A DNA stretch of 43,681 nucleotides from Phycisphaerae bacterium (GTDB taxonomy: Bacteria > Planctomycetota > Phycisphaerae > UBA1845 > Fen-1342). Under the pieces are notes generated by a model. That model had not been told where the DNA came from, did no database searches, and saw nothing but the letters and a program-made list of their open reading frames with translations. The position numbers were made by a program, and so were the translations under genes. Positions 42,092 to 43,681 of the stretch are shown in pieces (the first letter of the stretch is position 1; each line of letters starts with the position of its first letter). Location of the stretch: the NCBI GenBank assembly GCA_028277645.1, contig JANQFV010000030.1:1-43681 (forward strand), written 5' to 3'.

Positions 42092-43681
42092 ATGAAACGC
42101 GCGCTGCTGACGTTGGCATTGGCGGCGCTGCTTCCGTTAGGTTGTCAGCGCGACCAGGCCGGCGAGGGATCATCCTCCACCGGTGCCGGCCGAGAATCCG
42201 ACGGCCTCAACATACTGCTGATCTCGCTGGACACAACGCGCGCCGATCACCTCGCGTGTTACGGGCATCCGTTCATCGAGACACCCAACATGGATCGCCT
42301 GGCGGAGGAGGGTACGCTCTTTCTCCAATGCACGTCGCCGATCGCCGTGACGCTGCCCTCACATTCCTCCATCCTGACGGGCACGTATCCCGTCGTACAC
42401 AACGCGCGAGACAATGGAACCTTTATCCTGCACGAAGACAACGTGACGCTTGGTGAAGCGCTTCAGGCGGCTGGGCACGCGACGGTCGGCATCGTCGGGA
42501 CGTTCATCCTGAACCGCGAGTTCGGGATGGCCCAGGGGTTCGACACGTTTGACGATCTCTACAGCGGCATCAAGCGCGTTGACGGTGTGCTGGAGAAAAC
42601 CGAGCGTTACGCCTCCGACGTCGTTGACCTCAGCATTCGCCGGCTGACGGAGCTGTCGAAAGATGGTCGCCCGTTCTTCATGTTCACTCATTTCTACGAC
42701 CCACACCAGCCCTACGAACCGCCGGAGCGTTTCCTCAAGAAGTACATGGAGCGGTACGTGGGCGAGATCGCCTACACTGACGAAGAGCTTGGCCGTCTGT
42801 TCGACGCGCTCGACGACCTGGGACTCACGGACAACACGCTGGTGGTGCTCACGGCGGACCACGGCGAAGGCCGCATGCAGCACGGCGAGGAAACACACGC
42901 GACGTTCCTGTATGACTCGACGCTGCTCGTCCCGCTGATCTTTCGCTGCCCCGGTCTCGTCCCTGCCGGCCAACGCCTGACACCGCAAGTGCGTCTGATC
43001 GACATTGCGCCGACGATCCTCGACTTTCTGGGCTACGACAACCTGCCCGACGCACAGGGTACGAGCCTGCTTCCGCTGATCACCGGCGAGCGCGATAACC
43101 TGCGGCTGGAGGCGTATGGCGAATCGCTCTACGGCATGTACAACTACGGCTTGGCGCCGTTGCACATGCTGCGCGAGGGCGGCTGGAAGTACATCCATGC
43201 TCCCAAGCCGGAGCTTTATCACATCGCAGCCGATCCGGGCGAGTTGACCAACCTCATCGAGCAAGAGCCGGCGCGCGCGGCGGAGATGGAAGAGAAGCTG
43301 CGTGCAATGATCACCAATGCACCGCGCGTGATTCAAAGCGGCTCGGCCGCCGTGGACGTGTCGAGTGATGCCGTCGACAAGCTGCGCTCGCTCGGGTACA
43401 TCGGTGGCGGCGCCGTCGCACCGGCGAAGGAGTTCACCGTCGAGGACAACCTCGCGCTGCTCGACAGCGATCTGCCCGATCCAAAGGATCACGTGGAGTG
43501 GATCGACCGCGTGTCGCACGCGATTGGCATGGTGCGAGAGAACGCGCCCGGTGCGGAAGAAGCCATGATCGCGTGCATCAACCAGGCGCCGAATCCCGAT
43601 GTCGGGCTGAACTGGGCCTACAAGGACATCGCGAAGATGTATCTCGATCGTGGCGATCTGGATAACGCCGTGATCTGGTAC
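42092..43681 (+). CDS. Second Thr-type sulfatase-superfamily lipoprotein (partial, runs off the window)
   Basis: An open frame continues to the last base of the window, so the protein is truncated here at 530 residues. A lipoprotein signal (MKRALLTLALAALLPLGC, Cys18) precedes a sulfatase-superfamily domain: ISLDTTRADHLACYG, AVTLPSHSSILTG with T87 at the nucleophile site, and VVLTADHGEGRMQHGEE. As in the gene before, C/S-x-P-x-R is absent. The final residues (YLDRGDLDNAVIWY) look like the start of a TPR region. ATG 42092 is favoured because it starts the lipobox signal; ATG 42014 is the longer in-frame option and overlaps the previous stop by eight bases. No ribosome-binding site is clear for either. 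Confidence 0.85.
   Translation, partial: MKRALLTLALAALLPLGCQRDQAGEGSSSTGAGRESDGLNILLISLDTTRADHLACYGHPFIETPNMDRLAEEGTLFLQCTSPIAVTLPSHSSILTGTYPVVHNARDNGTFILHEDNVTLGEALQAAGHATVGIVGTFILNREFGMAQGFDTFDDLYSGIKRVDGVLEKTERYASDVVDLSIRRLTELSKDGRPFFMFTHFYDPHQPYEPPERFLKKYMERYVGEIAYTDEELGRLFDALDDLGLTDNTLVVLTADHGEGRMQHGEETHATFLYDSTLLVPLIFRCPGLVPAGQRLTPQVRLIDIAPTILDFLGYDNLPDAQGTSLLPLITGERDNLRLEAYGESLYGMYNYGLAPLHMLREGGWKYIHAPKPELYHIAADPGELTNLIEQEPARAAEMEEKLRAMITNAPRVIQSGSAAVDVSSDAVDKLRSLGYIGGGAVAPAKEFTVEDNLALLDSDLPDPKDHVEWIDRVSHAIGMVRENAPGAEEAMIACINQAPNPDVGLNWAYKDIAKMYLDRGDLDNAVIWY

Noticed and set aside
42359..43519. Minus-strand open frame of 386 residues opposite the second sulfatase-fold gene
   Set aside because: Antisense shadow. 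The plus-strand frame carries sulfatase-superfamily motifs and a lipobox and is open to the window end.
1..43681. CRISPR arrays, insertion sequences, prophage or integrase genes
   Set aside because: No regularly spaced repeats, transposase, integrase or phage structural motifs were seen on either strand.

Overview
The window is GC-rich, densely coded DNA that looks like a planctomycete, most likely of the Phycisphaerae type. The evidence is a protein ending in a complete PEP-CTERM sorting signal (PEPATIGLLALAGLVVLRRR), tandem membrane/lipoprotein sulfatases with TPR tails, a Tat-exported sugar isomerase, Gfo/Idh oxidoreductase and GH109 enzyme, and many secreted glycoside hydrolases. This is a family-level inference; no rRNA or other decisive marker is present.

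Region 1 (1-9267): a decayed DUF255/YyaL fragment with an in-frame TAG and a tRNA-Ser(UGA) precede a hemicellulose-type locus: CE7 acetyl esterase, GH127 beta-L-arabinofuranosidase, GH2 beta-mannosidase and a LacI-family regulator. An FHA-GAF-SpoIIE phosphatase follows and is closed by an inverted-repeat element. Region 2 (9287-14415): a minus-strand operon of a class II aldolase plus lutABC, divergent from a GH29 alpha-L-fucosidase lipoprotein. Together they read as part of a deoxyhexose-to-pyruvate route via lactaldehyde and L-lactate. Region 3 (14449-22048): two divergent operons. One encodes a nucleotidyltransferase, a NahK-like sugar-1-kinase, a sodium:solute symporter and a tiny membrane protein. 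The other encodes three Tat-exported proteins (a TIM-barrel isomerase, a Gfo/Idh oxidoreductase and a GH109 alpha-N-acetylgalactosaminidase). Together they suggest GalNAc release, uptake and activation to UDP-sugar.

Region 4 (22075-33279): an exopolysaccharide-type set (GT4, hexapeptide acyltransferase, GT2) lies directly downstream of an HDOD-REC-GGDEF protein and a hybrid histidine kinase. The kinase is divergent from an orphan ABC_sub_bind-type binding protein that overlaps a TonB-dependent receptor. This looks like an envelope sensing cassette feeding c-di-GMP output. Region 5 (33389-38086): an OpuC-type ABC ATPase and a fused binding protein-permease sit just upstream of egtB and egtD (ergothioneine biosynthesis). 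The arrangement suggests an EgtUV-like ergothioneine transporter encoded beside the biosynthetic genes, with the fusion in the reverse domain order from the one I recall for the pneumococcal protein. Region 6 (38087-43681): a 523-base leader region with a good promoter, the PEP-CTERM protein, a strong intrinsic terminator, and two overlapping sulfatase-superfamily genes that carry Thr instead of the Cys/Ser needed for formylglycine. The second of these runs off the window.

The most interesting hypotheses are the transporter-egtBD linkage, the GalNAc salvage module and the binding protein/TonB receptor/kinase cassette. All are inferences from gene content and order, and none has been tested by database search here.
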